Shown piece by piece: positions 57,138 to 64,000 of a stretch of 64,000 nt of DNA. Source of the stretch: Mycolicibacterium alvei (GTDB lineage: Bacteria; Actinomycetota; Actinomycetes; Mycobacteriales; Mycobacteriaceae); contig NZ_AP022565.1 in assembly GCF_010727325.1 (NCBI RefSeq), positions 1,054,001-1,118,000 on the forward strand, in the 5' to 3' direction. A program made the translations under genes and the position numbers. Under the pieces are notes generated by a model, which did no database searches, was not told the origin of the DNA, and saw nothing but the letters and a program-made list of their open reading frames with translations. How positions within the stretch are numbered: the first letter of the stretch is position 1; every line of letters starts with the position of its first letter.

Positions 57138-58610
57138 ATGCCCGACTTTCACACCCTCATCGTCGGCGCCGGATTCTCCGGCATCGGCACCGCCATCGCG
57201 CTCGACAAGGCCGGCCTGCACGACTACCTGATCCTGGAGGCCGGTGACGGGGCCGGCGGGACCTGGTTCTGGAACACCTATCCCGGTGTGGCGGTGGATA
57301 TCCCGTCGTTCTCCTACCAGTTCTCGTTCGAGCAGTCGCGGGACTGGTCCCGTACCTACGCACCCGGAAATGAGTTGCGCGCCTACGCCGACTCCTGCGT
57401 CGACAAATACGGCCTGCGCCCCCGGATCCGGTTCAACGCCACCGTCACACGCACGGTCTTCGATGACGACGAGAACCTGTGGCGGGCCGAACTCGACTCG
57501 GGCGAGATACTGACGGCGCGGTTTCTGGTCAACGCCAGCGGTGTGCTGACCATCCCGAAGCTGCCCGACATCGACGGCGTGGACTCCTTCGCCGGGGTCA
57601 CCGTGCACACCGCCCGCTGGGACCACACCCTGGATCTGACCGGCAAGCGGGTGGCGATCATCGGCACCGGCGCCTCTGCGGTGCAGTTGATCCCCGAGAT
57701 CGCCCCGACGGTCAAGCAGCTCACCGTATTTCAACGCACGCCCATCTGGTGCTTCCCGAAGTTCGACGTGCCCATCCCGCCGGTCGCCCGCAGGCTGATG
57801 CGGCTGCCCGGCGGCCGGACGCTGCACCGGCTGATCAGCCAGGCGTATGTGGAGTTCACCTTCCCGCTGGCCGCGCAGTACTTCACGATCAACCCGTTCG
57901 CCAAGCGGGCCGGCGCGGCCGGCCGCGCCTACCTACGCCAGCAAGTGCGCGATCCGCAGGTGCGCGACAAGCTCACCCCGCGGTACGCGGTGGGATGCAA
58001 GCGACCCGGGTTCCACAACACCTATCTGGCCACATTCAACCGCGACAACGTCCGGTTGGTCACCGAACCGATCGACAAGATCACCGGTTCGGGTGTCGCC
58101 ACCACCGACGGGGAGAGCCACGACGTCGACGTGCTGCTCCTGGCCACCGGGTTCAAGGTGATGGACGTGGATGCGCTGCCGTTCGACATCGTGGGGTCGG
58201 GTGGGCAGTCGCTGAGCGAATTCTGGATGCAGCACCGGATGCAGGCCTACGAAGGTGTGAGCGTTCCCGGCTTCGCGAATTTCTTCTCCGTGATGGGCCC
58301 GTACGGCTACGTCGGCTCGTCGTACTTCGCGTTGATCGAGGCTCAAACCCGTCATCTGGTGCGGTGCATCGAGCAGGCCGACCGCCGGACCGCCCGCCGC
58401 GTCGAGGTCCGCCGGGAGGCCAACGACCGGTACTTCGCCGAGATGATGCGCAAGCGTCACCGCCAGATCTTCTGGCAGGACAGCTGCAGCCTGGCCAACA
58501 GCTACTACTTCGACCGCAACGGGGATGTGCCGCTGCGGCCCGCCACCACATTCGAGGCGTATTGGCGCAGCCGGAGCTTCCCGCTGGACGACTACGCGTT
58601 CACCTCGTAG
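57138..58610 (+). CDS. Flavin-containing (Baeyer-Villiger-type) monooxygenase
   Basis: A 490-residue FAD/NADPH monooxygenase, close to Rv1393c. The FAD-binding GAGFSG is at residues 10-15, the BVMO-like fingerprint FAGVTVHTARWD near 150-161, and the NADPH-binding IIGTGASAVQLIPEIA near 173-188. The WFWNTYPGVAVDIPSFSYQF block is typical of the mycobacterial EthA-like group. Substrate unknown. There is a start ATG after GGGAGGTG. It ends tail-to-tail with metK. Confidence 0.92.
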   Translation: MPDFHTLIVGAGFSGIGTAIALDKAGLHDYLILEAGDGAGGTWFWNTYPGVAVDIPSFSYQFSFEQSRDWSRTYAPGNELRAYADSCVDKYGLRPRIRFNATVTRTVFDDDENLWRAELDSGEILTARFLVNASGVLTIPKLPDIDGVDSFAGVTVHTARWDHTLDLTGKRVAIIGTGASAVQLIPEIAPTVKQLTVFQRTPIWCFPKFDVPIPPVARRLMRLPGGRTLHRLISQAYVEFTFPLAAQYFTINPFAKRAGAAGRAYLRQQVRDPQVRDKLTPRYAVGCKRPGFHNTYLATFNRDNVRLVTEPIDKITGSGVATTDGESHDVDVLLLATGFKVMDVDALPFDIVGSGGQSLSEFWMQHRMQAYEGVSVPGFANFFSVMGPYGYVGSSYFALIEAQTRHLVRCIEQADRRTARRVEVRREANDRYFAEMMRKRHRQIFWQDSCSLANSYYFDRNGDVPLRPATTFEAYWRSRSFPLDDYAFTS

Positions 58611-58626
58611 GCACCCACACTCACGC

Positions 58627-58683
58627 CGAGATCGACGCTGTGGTCGTTCCGCCTCACGAATCACGACCATGGCGTCGATCTCG
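58627..58683. repeat. 21-bp inverted repeat after the monooxygenase gene
   Basis: CGAGATCGACGCTGTGGTCG plus T (58627-58647) is complementary to ACGACCATGGCGTCGATCTC plus G (58663-58683) at 19 of 21 positions, with a 15-base spacer. It lies between two convergent genes and is followed by another hairpin. It could end the monooxygenase transcript, or be one copy of a dispersed palindromic element. Confidence 0.75.
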
Positions 58684-58705
58684 CGGTGATGCTGCCCAGA
58701 AAACG

Positions 58706-58738
58706 CAGCAGCCCCCGATCAGTGACCGGGGACTGCTG
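58706..58738 (-). terminator. Intrinsic terminator of metK
   Basis: On the minus strand CAGCAG-T-CCCCG pairs with CGGGG-G-CTGCTG (one mismatch, 9-base loop), starting 11 bases after the metK stop, and is followed by CGTTTTC. A strong stem followed by a short T-run fits a Rho-independent terminator. Confidence 0.75.
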
Positions 58739-58748
58739 TCAGGAAAAA

Positions 58749-59948
58749 CTAGACCGAGGCCTTCAGTTCGTCGACCTTGTTGAGCTGCTCCCAGGGCAGC
58801 TCGATGTCGGTGCGCCCGAAGTGCCCGTAGGCCGCCGTCTGGGCGTAGATCGGCCGCAGCAGATCCAGGTCGCGGATGATCGCGCCGGGGCGCAGATCGA
58901 ACACGGTGCTGATGGCCTTCTCGATGCGGGCCGGATCGACGGTCTCGGTGCCGAAGGTCTCGACGAACAGGCCGACCGGGGCGGCCTTGCCGATCGCGTA
59001 GGCGACCTGGACCTCGACCCGCTCGGCCAGACCGGCGGCGACGACGTTCTTGGCCACCCAGCGCGTCGCGTACGCGGCCGACCGGTCCACCTTTGACGGA
59101 TCCTTGCCGGAGAAGGCGCCGCCGCCGTGGCGGGCCCAGCCGCCGTAGGTGTCGACGATGATCTTGCGGCCGGTCAGACCGGCGTCACCCATCGGACCGC
59201 CGAGGACGAACTTGCCGGTCGGGTTGACCAGCAAGCGGTAGTCCGAGGTATCGAGGGTCTCGTGGCCGAGATCGGCCAGCACGGTGTTGACGACCTTCTC
59301 CCGGATGTCCGGGGTGAGCTGCCCCTCGAGGTCGATGCCGTCGGCATGCTGCGTCGACAGCACCACGGTGTCCAGGCGCACCGGCGTCGTGCCGTCGTAC
59401 TGGATCGTGACCTGGGTCTTGCCGTCAGGGCGCAGGTAATCGAGCACCCCACCCTTGCGCACCTCGGTCAGCCGGCGGGCCAATCGGTGGGCCAGTGCGA
59501 TCGGCAGCGGCATCAGCTCCGGGGTGTCGCTGATCGCGTAACCGAACATCAGGCCCTGGTCACCAGCGCCCTGCGCGTCCAATGGATCCCCCGCGCCCTC
59601 GACGCGTGCCTCGTGGGCGGTGTCGACTCCCTGGGCGATGTCGGGCGACTGCGCGCCGATGGCGATGTTCACTCCGCACGAGGCGCCGTCGAACCCCTTG
59701 GTCGAGGAGTCGTAGCCGATCTCCAGGATGCGGTCACGGACGATCTTCGGAATGTCGGCGTAGGCGGAGGTGGTGACCTCACCGGCTACGTGCACCTGAC
59801 CGGTGGTGACCAGCGTCTCCACCGCGACCCGCGACTTGGGATCCTGCTCCAGCAGCGCGTCGAGCACCGAGTCGCTGATCGCGTCACAGATCTTGTCGGG
59901 GTGTCCTTCGGTTACCGACTCACTGGTAAACAGGCGACCTTGGCTCAC
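58749..59948 (-). CDS. metK: S-adenosylmethionine synthetase
   Basis: A 399-residue MAT enzyme forming SAM from methionine and ATP. The N-terminus [20 protein letters not shown] contains the catalytic His and Asp. [12 protein letters not shown] and [18 protein letters not shown] are the two PROSITE-type signatures. GTG start, with GGAAGGAAG upstream. It lies 147 bases after coaBC; the leader contains an A/T palindrome (CTGAAAAA-GT-TTTTTCAG, 59972-59989 on the plus strand) of unknown role. No SAM riboswitch is recognisable. Confidence 0.97.
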   Translation of the reverse strand: MSQGRLFTSESVTEGHPDKICDAISDSVLDALLEQDPKSRVAVETLVTTGQVHVAGEVTTSAYADIPKIVRDRILEIGYDSSTKGFDGASCGVNIAIGAQSPDIAQGVDTAHEARVEGAGDPLDAQGAGDQGLMFGYAISDTPELMPLPIALAHRLARRLTEVRKGGVLDYLRPDGKTQVTIQYDGTTPVRLDTVVLSTQHADGIDLEGQLTPDIREKVVNTVLADLGHETLDTSDYRLLVNPTGKFVLGGPMGDAGLTGRKIIVDTYGGWARHGGGAFSGKDPSKVDRSAAYATRWVAKNVVAAGLAERVEVQVAYAIGKAAPVGLFVETFGTETVDPARIEKAISTVFDLRPGAIIRDLDLLRPIYAQTAAYGHFGRTDIELPWEQLNKVDELKASV

Positions 59949-60013
59949 GGTCTGCTTCCTTCCTTGCGGATCTGAAAAAGTTTTTTCAGTCTCAAAACTA
60001 CTTAGTTAGGCGA

Positions 60014-60019
60014 ATAATA
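60014..60019 (-). promoter_or_regulatory. Possible metK -10 element
   Basis: On the minus strand TATTAT lies about 66-71 bases before the metK start, in a notably A/T-rich stretch. A weak -35-like TTGGGT lies 15 bases further up, a short spacer. Suggestive only; metK may also be read through from coaBC. Confidence 0.35.
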
Positions 60020-60095
60020 CCTGTGCCCTGTTGCACCCAAGCGCGTCGGACGCAAATGCGCAACCCTTATCCGCAACTTTGATGCCTACGTCGGA

Positions 60096-61343
60096 TCACC
60101 CATCGTGCGTGCCCAGAAACGCCGCGATCGCGTCCACGATACGGGTGGCCATCAGAGTCTTCGAACCGTGTTCCAATGCGGCCTCGGTGCCGTCGGCGCT
60201 GAGTAACCAACCGTCGTTGTGGTCCACCTCGAACGCACGGTTTTCCCCCACCGCATTCACCACCAGCAGGTCACATCCCTTGCGCTGGAGTTTGGCCCTG
60301 GCGTGGAACAGCACGTCACCATTGGCATCGCCGGTCTCGGCAGCGAAGCCGACGATCGCCCGCATGTTCGGCAGCTGCCCTTCGGCCCGGGCGCGGACCG
60401 CTCCGGCGAGCACGTCGTCGTTGCGGACGAGGTCGATCGAGTTGGGCTCCGACGCGCTGCCCTTCTTCATCTTGCTGGTGGCCACCTGTGCAGGCCGGAA
60501 GTCCGCGACCGCCGCGGCCATCACCAGGACATTCGATTCGGCCGCGTACTTGGACACGGCGTCACGCAGTTGCGTTGCCGACCCGATGCGCACCACATCG
60601 ACCCCGGCCGGGTCGACCAGACCGGCGGTGTTACCGGCGACCAGGGTCACCTCCGCGCCCCGCTGAGCCAGGACGCGGGCCACCGCGTATCCCTGCTTGC
60701 CAGAGCTGCGGTTGCCGATGAACCGCACCGGGTCGACGGGCTCACGGGTACCGCCGGCAGTCACCAGGGCCTTGACGCCGGCCAGGTCGTAGGGCAGGGA
60801 GTCAGCCCGCTCCAGCAGCAACTGCGCGAACGTCGCGATCTCTTCGGCCTCAGGTAGGCGTCCGGCACCGCTGTCAGCTCCGGTGAGCCGTCCGGATGCG
60901 GGTTCCAGCACCACCGCACCCCGGCGGCGCAAGGTGGCCACGTTGTCGACCGTGGCCGGGTGGAACCACATCTCGGTGTGCATCGCCGGGGCGAACAGCA
61001 CCGGACATCGCGCGGTGAGCAGGGTGGCGGTCAGCAGGTCGTCGGCACGGCCCGCCACCGCACGTGCCAGCAGGTCGGCAGTGGCGGGGGCGACGACGAC
61101 GAGATCGGCTTCCTGCCCGATGCGGACGTGCGGTACCTCGTGGACGTCGGTGAAGACGCCTGTGTGTACCGGATTGCCCGACAGGGCCTCGAACGTAGCC
61201 GCACCGACGAAGCGCAACGCCGACTCGGTGGGAAGTACCCGCACGGAGTGGCCCGCCTCGGTGAGTTGGCGTACCAGGGTGCACGCCTTGTATGCGGCAA
61301 TGCCGCCGGCGACGCCGACGACAATTCGCTTACTGGCGCTCAC
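60096..61343 (-). CDS. coaBC: Bifunctional CoaBC (phosphopantothenoylcysteine synthetase/decarboxylase)
   Basis: A 415-residue CoA enzyme. The N-terminal CoaC flavoprotein has GVAGGIAAYKACTLVRQLTE, the catalytic-histidine region FTDVHEVPHVRIGQEADLVV and APAMHTEMWFHPATVDN. The C-terminal CoaB domain has VTAGGTREPVDPVRFIGNRS and MAAAVADFRPAQ. GTG at 61343 gives MSASKRIVVGVAGG, the expected start. It corresponds to Rv1391 (dfp) and lies 19 bases after rpoZ. Confidence 0.96.
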   Translation of the reverse strand: MSASKRIVVGVAGGIAAYKACTLVRQLTEAGHSVRVLPTESALRFVGAATFEALSGNPVHTGVFTDVHEVPHVRIGQEADLVVVAPATADLLARAVAGRADDLLTATLLTARCPVLFAPAMHTEMWFHPATVDNVATLRRRGAVVLEPASGRLTGADSGAGRLPEAEEIATFAQLLLERADSLPYDLAGVKALVTAGGTREPVDPVRFIGNRSSGKQGYAVARVLAQRGAEVTLVAGNTAGLVDPAGVDVVRIGSATQLRDAVSKYAAESNVLVMAAAVADFRPAQVATSKMKKGSASEPNSIDLVRNDDVLAGAVRARAEGQLPNMRAIVGFAAETGDANGDVLFHARAKLQRKGCDLLVVNAVGENRAFEVDHNDGWLLSADGTEAALEHGSKTLMATRIVDAIAAFLGTHDG

Positions 61344-61362
61344 GTGCCGGCCCCGGCCTGTG

Positions 61363-61683
61363 CTACTCGCCGCCCTCGGTGTGCTCGAGCAGGTCCTCGT
61401 GGATCTCCCGCATCGCGATCGACAGCGGCTTCTCCTGCAGACCGGGCTCGACCAAGGGGCCGACATACTCAAGAATGCCGTCGCCGAGCTGGTTGTAGTA
61501 ATCGTTGATCTGTCGCGCCCGCTTGGCGGCGTAGATCACCAGCGCGTACTTGCTCGACGCGCGGTCCAGCAACTCGTCGATGGGCGGGTTGGTGATGCCC
61601 AGCGGCGTGTCGTAGGCGCTGGCGACGGACGAATCGATGTCGTCCGCAGCGGCCAGCTGCGCATCGGCGTGCGGGGTGCTCAC
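61363..61683 (-). CDS. rpoZ: RNA polymerase omega subunit
   Basis: A 106-residue RpoZ. The omega signature [20 protein letters not shown] is followed by [18 protein letters not shown]. It stabilises the beta-prime subunit. GTG start; AGGAGA lies 8 bases upstream. It is 91 bases after gmk in the conserved mihF-gmk-rpoZ-coaBC-metK order. Confidence 0.97.
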   Translation of the reverse strand: MSTPHADAQLAAADDIDSSVASAYDTPLGITNPPIDELLDRASSKYALVIYAAKRARQINDYYNQLGDGILEYVGPLVEPGLQEKPLSIAMREIHEDLLEHTEGGE

Positions 61684-61774
61684 GAAAAGGTCTCCTGGCG
61701 GTTGCGTGAATGCGGTTACTGAACAGCCTGCTGGTGGCTCGCGGATCCGATCGCGTCGGTCCCGCCACGATGAG

Positions 61775-62368
61775 TCAACGACTGTCCACCAGCAAGGATA
61801 CCAATTCAGCGCATGCGGTATCCAACTGGCGGTTCACCACAACCTGGTCAAAGTCCGATTTTGCGGCCATTTCGGCCCGCGCCGTCTCCAAACGCCTGGC
61901 CATCACCTCGGGCGTCTCGGTGCCGCGGCCGGACAACCTGTTGACCAGTTCGTCCCAGCTCGGCGGCGCCAGGAACACCGATACCACCTCGGGCATGGCC
62001 TGCTTGACGGCGCGCGCCCCGGCGAGATCGACCTCGATCAGCACCGGGCGCCCGGCACGGGTGGCATCCCGAACCGGCTGGGCCGGCGTCCCCGATCGGT
62101 GCAATCCGCCGTGGATGTCGGCCCATTCGAGCAGCTCACCGTCATCGATCAGCTGCTGAAACCGTTCTTTGGACACGAATGTGTAGTCGACGCCGTCGAC
62201 CTCGCCGGGGCGCGGGGCCCTGGTCGTGACCGAGACGGAGAAATACAGGTCGGGAAGCTGCTCGCGCAGACGGCGGACCACAGTGGACTTCCCGACGGCG
62301 GAGGGGCCGGACAACACGACGACCGGAGCCGTCGCTGTGTGTTGCCCAGCCCCTCTACCAGCGCTCAA
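61775..62368 (-). CDS. gmk: Guanylate kinase
   Basis: A 197-residue guanylate kinase phosphorylating GMP. The P-loop GPSAVGKST is at residues 21-29 and the GMP-binding [19 protein letters not shown] follows. The start is TTG at 62368 ([17 protein letters not shown]). It is 11 bases after mihF. Confidence 0.96.
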   Translation of the reverse strand: MSAGRGAGQHTATAPVVVLSGPSAVGKSTVVRRLREQLPDLYFSVSVTTRAPRPGEVDGVDYTFVSKERFQQLIDDGELLEWADIHGGLHRSGTPAQPVRDATRAGRPVLIEVDLAGARAVKQAMPEVVSVFLAPPSWDELVNRLSGRGTETPEVMARRLETARAEMAAKSDFDQVVVNRQLDTACAELVSLLVDSR

Positions 62369-62379
62369 TGCGGGAGCCT

Positions 62380-62694
62380 CTACTGGTCGAACTTCTCCAG
62401 GAGGGCCTTGCGCTGACGATCACCGAGACCGCGCAGACGGCGGGTCGGGGCGATCTCCAGCTCGGTCATGATTTCCTGCGCCTTGACCTTGCCGACCTTC
62501 GGCAGGGCTTCCAGCAGTGCGGAAACCTTCATCTTGCCCAAGACCTCGTTGGTCTCGGCGTCGGTAAGCACCTGCTTGAGGTTGGTGCCGCCACGCTTGA
62601 GCCGATCCTTGAGCTCAGCTCGCGCTCGACGTGCGGCAGCAGCCTTCTCCAACGCTGCCGCGCGCTGTTCGTCGGTCAACTGGGGAAGGGCCAC
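62380..62694 (-). CDS. mihF: Mycobacterial integration host factor
   Basis: A 104-residue, essential nucleoid-associated protein (Rv1388). The N-terminal helix [20 protein letters not shown] is followed by the helix-two-turn-helix DNA-binding region ([20 protein letters not shown], then [20 protein letters not shown]). Needed for phage L5 integration in mycobacteria. GTG start with GGAGGAAACC just upstream. M. tuberculosis annotation had an N-terminal extension; none is supported here. Confidence 0.96.
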   Translation of the reverse strand: MALPQLTDEQRAAALEKAAAARRARAELKDRLKRGGTNLKQVLTDAETNEVLGKMKVSALLEALPKVGKVKAQEIMTELEIAPTRRLRGLGDRQRKALLEKFDQ

Positions 62695-63194
62695 GGTTTC
62701 CTCCGTCTCCTGGCGATTTATCTTCGGCCATCACTTGTTTTGTACGGCTGGAGTACAAACCAGCCAGCGACGACGAACCTACCCACGCAGGCCGACTAAC
62801 GCTAACCCCACCCCCTGGTAACGGCGCTAAAAGCCCAGCGTGTAGTGCGCTCCGACAGCCTGTGAATTTCCGCCGAATCGGCCGCTGGGCATCGCACACG
62901 ACGCCGCATTGAGCCGGATATTCCTGCATGTCAATGGTTTTCGAGGGACCGACAGCTAACTGCTCGGCTGTCCGACACCGGTTCCGACACCCCCGGCCCT
63001 GGTTACCGCCGGGTATTCGAGAAAATTTTCGCTGGTCACGGCGTGTCGGGCGTGTCGGAACCGGCGACACGCACGTCGAGCGGCGTGCGTTTTGCGACAT
63101 CCGGCTCGCGCCTAATTGCCACCTAACGATTACACAGCGTGGCTAAATAGCCTCCCCTGGTCGGGTTTGCATGACCCCCGAAGGCAAGCTGGAC
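62695..63194. promoter_or_regulatory. 500-base divergent spacer, mihF and a secreted-protein gene
   Basis: No gene is supported here. The spacer contains the TTTGTAC dyad near mihF (separate entry), a hairpin-forming GCGTGTCG-N7-CGACACGC at 63050-63072 preceded by a tandem GCGTGTCGG copy, and the palindrome GAAAATTTTC near 63020-63030. The long, repeat-bearing leader suggests complex control of mihF or of the plus-strand gene. Confidence 0.4.
62739..62759. promoter_or_regulatory. Perfect dyad upstream of mihF
   Basis: TTTGTAC-GGCTGGA-GTACAAA is a perfect 7+7 inverted repeat with a 7-base spacer, ending 44 bases before the mihF GTG. It looks like a dimeric-regulator operator close to the promoter. 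No known mycobacterial consensus is matched from memory; autoregulation by mIHF itself is unlikely because its binding is not strongly sequence-specific. Confidence 0.5.
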
Positions 63195-63519
63195 ATGAAC
63201 ATCAAGCGTCTGACCTGCGCTTCTGCTATCGCGATCGCGCCGGGAACCACCAGTCTGGCGGCGGGGAGCGGCGTGGCGGCGGCTCAACCGGGACCACCGT
63301 GCGGCTTTCGGCAACTGCCAGGGAACGGGCGGCCCGGGTATGCCGGGCCCATGGGACAACCCTCCCCCGACTCCGCCCGACCTGCCCTGGCGTGGAATCG
63401 ACCAGGGCCGCTTCCATCACCAGCCGTTCAACTACAACCGGCGCTGGGTTTCACCGTTCTTCAACCCACAGTTCAACAATTGGGGTTTCTGGCTGTTCGG
63501 TATCTGGATCCCGCTCTGA
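63195..63519 (+). pseudogene. Secreted proline/aromatic-rich protein gene, single-base frameshift
   Basis: A signal peptide (MNIKRLTCASAIAIAPGTTS, with cleavage near GVAAAQPGPP) is encoded in one frame, but the mature region continues in the +1 frame: MPGPWDNPPPTPPDLPWRG, then WVSPFFNPQFNNWGFWLFGI ending WIPL and a stop at 63517-63519. Removing one T from the TTT at 63306-63308 joins them (PPCGFGNCQGTGGPGMPG) into a protein of about 107 residues, of a secreted type common in fast-growing mycobacteria. A sequencing error in a homopolymer or a true frameshift both fit. Confidence 0.7.
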
Positions 63520-63685
63520 CCGGTTGCACCGCAACAGATCTGAACGGTCGACCGAGTAATCCGATTGGGCTCGACCGCTTCTCGACCCAGCCATCGCTTT
63601 CTACACCCGGGTCGCGATAGCGCGGGCGGATACGACCCTGGTGTGGAAGCCGGCGCGGGGACACGACGTAATGGGCGGGACGCCG

Positions 63686-64000
63686 TCAGACGAGATAGGC
63701 GACCTCGTCGCGCAGGCGTTCGGCCGCCGCACGCAGATCGGCCACCGCCGGGCCGGCCCGGAGCACCTCCCGCGAGACCGTGGGCAGCACCAATTCGGCC
63801 CCTGCGAACCCGCCCAGCGCATCGGCGCGGCCGCCCTGGGCTCCCACCCCGGGCACCAGCACCGGGCCCCCCAGTGCGCTGAGATCGGGCGGGTCGGTCA
63901 CCGTCGCCCCGACCACCACACCGACCGACCCGGTGGGTGTGCCTGCGGCTCGATTGACGGAGGCCACATCGTCGACGATGGACTGGGCCACGGTGCGTGA
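63686..64000 (-). CDS. pyrF: Orotidine 5'-phosphate decarboxylase, 5' part beyond window
   Basis: The C-terminal roughly 104 residues of an OMP decarboxylase of the actinobacterial (type 2) form, seen by [19 protein letters not shown] and [20 protein letters not shown], with C-terminal [19 protein letters not shown]. The final step of UMP synthesis. The N-terminus with the catalytic Lys-Asp pairs lies beyond position 64000. It corresponds to Rv1385. Confidence 0.92.
   Translation of the reverse strand, partial: SRTVAQSIVDDVASVNRAAGTPTGSVGVVVGATVTDPPDLSALGGPVLVPGVGAQGGRADALGGFAGAELVLPTVSREVLRAGPAVADLRAAAERLRDEVAYLV

Noticed and set aside
59949..60095. SAM riboswitch in the metK leader
   Set aside because: Only an A/T palindrome and a possible -10 hexamer are seen; no SAM-I/II/IV core is recognisable.

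Overview
The window is high-GC DNA from a non-tuberculous, Mycolicibacterium-type mycobacterium. GTG starts and 1-4 base gene overlaps are frequent. The gene order is, in reverse, the M. tuberculosis Rv1388-Rv1471 segment (mihF-gmk-rpoZ-coaBC-metK ... suf operon-thioredoxin), with lineage-specific insertions and losses. No rRNA, tRNA, CRISPR array, prophage or insertion sequence was recognised.

Layout: (1) 1-8 kb: the end of a thioredoxin gene, an uncharacterised gene, and the complete Fe-S assembly operon sufR-B-D-C-S-U-T on the minus strand, with a probable SufR operator over the sufR start. (2) 8-16 kb: mannosyltransferase mptB overlapping a two-gene ABC transporter; heme A synthesis genes ctaA and ctaB flank an ATP-grasp-like protein, a quinone oxidoreductase and a DUF1254/1214 protein. 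(3) 16-27 kb: the pentose-phosphate operon tkt-tal-zwf-opcA-pgl, PEP carboxylase, a secreted protein and secG. (4) 27-36 kb: glycolytic gap-pgk-tpiA, then uvrC-rapZ-yvcK-whiA. UvrC ends in a 24-bp coding tandem repeat. (5) 36-47 kb: a gamma-glutamyltranspeptidase lipoprotein, riboflavin genes (ribH, ribBA, ribE, ribD), lprG-p55, rpe, rsmB and fmt. (6) 47-58 kb, the accessory stretch: a DUF222/HNH protein behind a perfect SOS box, a LemA/DUF2207 pair, ATPase-defective PriA, a YhhN-type membrane protein, an esterase, an exported catalase-like peroxidase coupled to cytochrome b561, and a flavin monooxygenase. (7) 58-64 kb: metK, coaBC, rpoZ, gmk, mihF, a frameshifted secreted-protein gene and the 3' part of pyrF.

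Most genes are housekeeping. The suf operon supplies Fe-S clusters. tkt-pgl plus gap-pgk-tpiA and ppc run central carbon flux. The rib, coaBC and metK genes make FMN/FAD, CoA and SAM. LprG and P55 export envelope lipids or lipoglycans.

The observations most worth following are: an IdeR-like iron box ahead of an unannotated 51-codon ORF (43.1-43.4 kb); the SOS box touching the DUF222 start; the UvrC tandem repeat; the dyads before mihF and ctaA; a 21-bp imperfect inverted repeat after the monooxygenase gene; an overlooked membrane microprotein after secG; and a single-base frameshift in a secreted-protein gene. Comparisons with other genomes are from memory; no searches were run.
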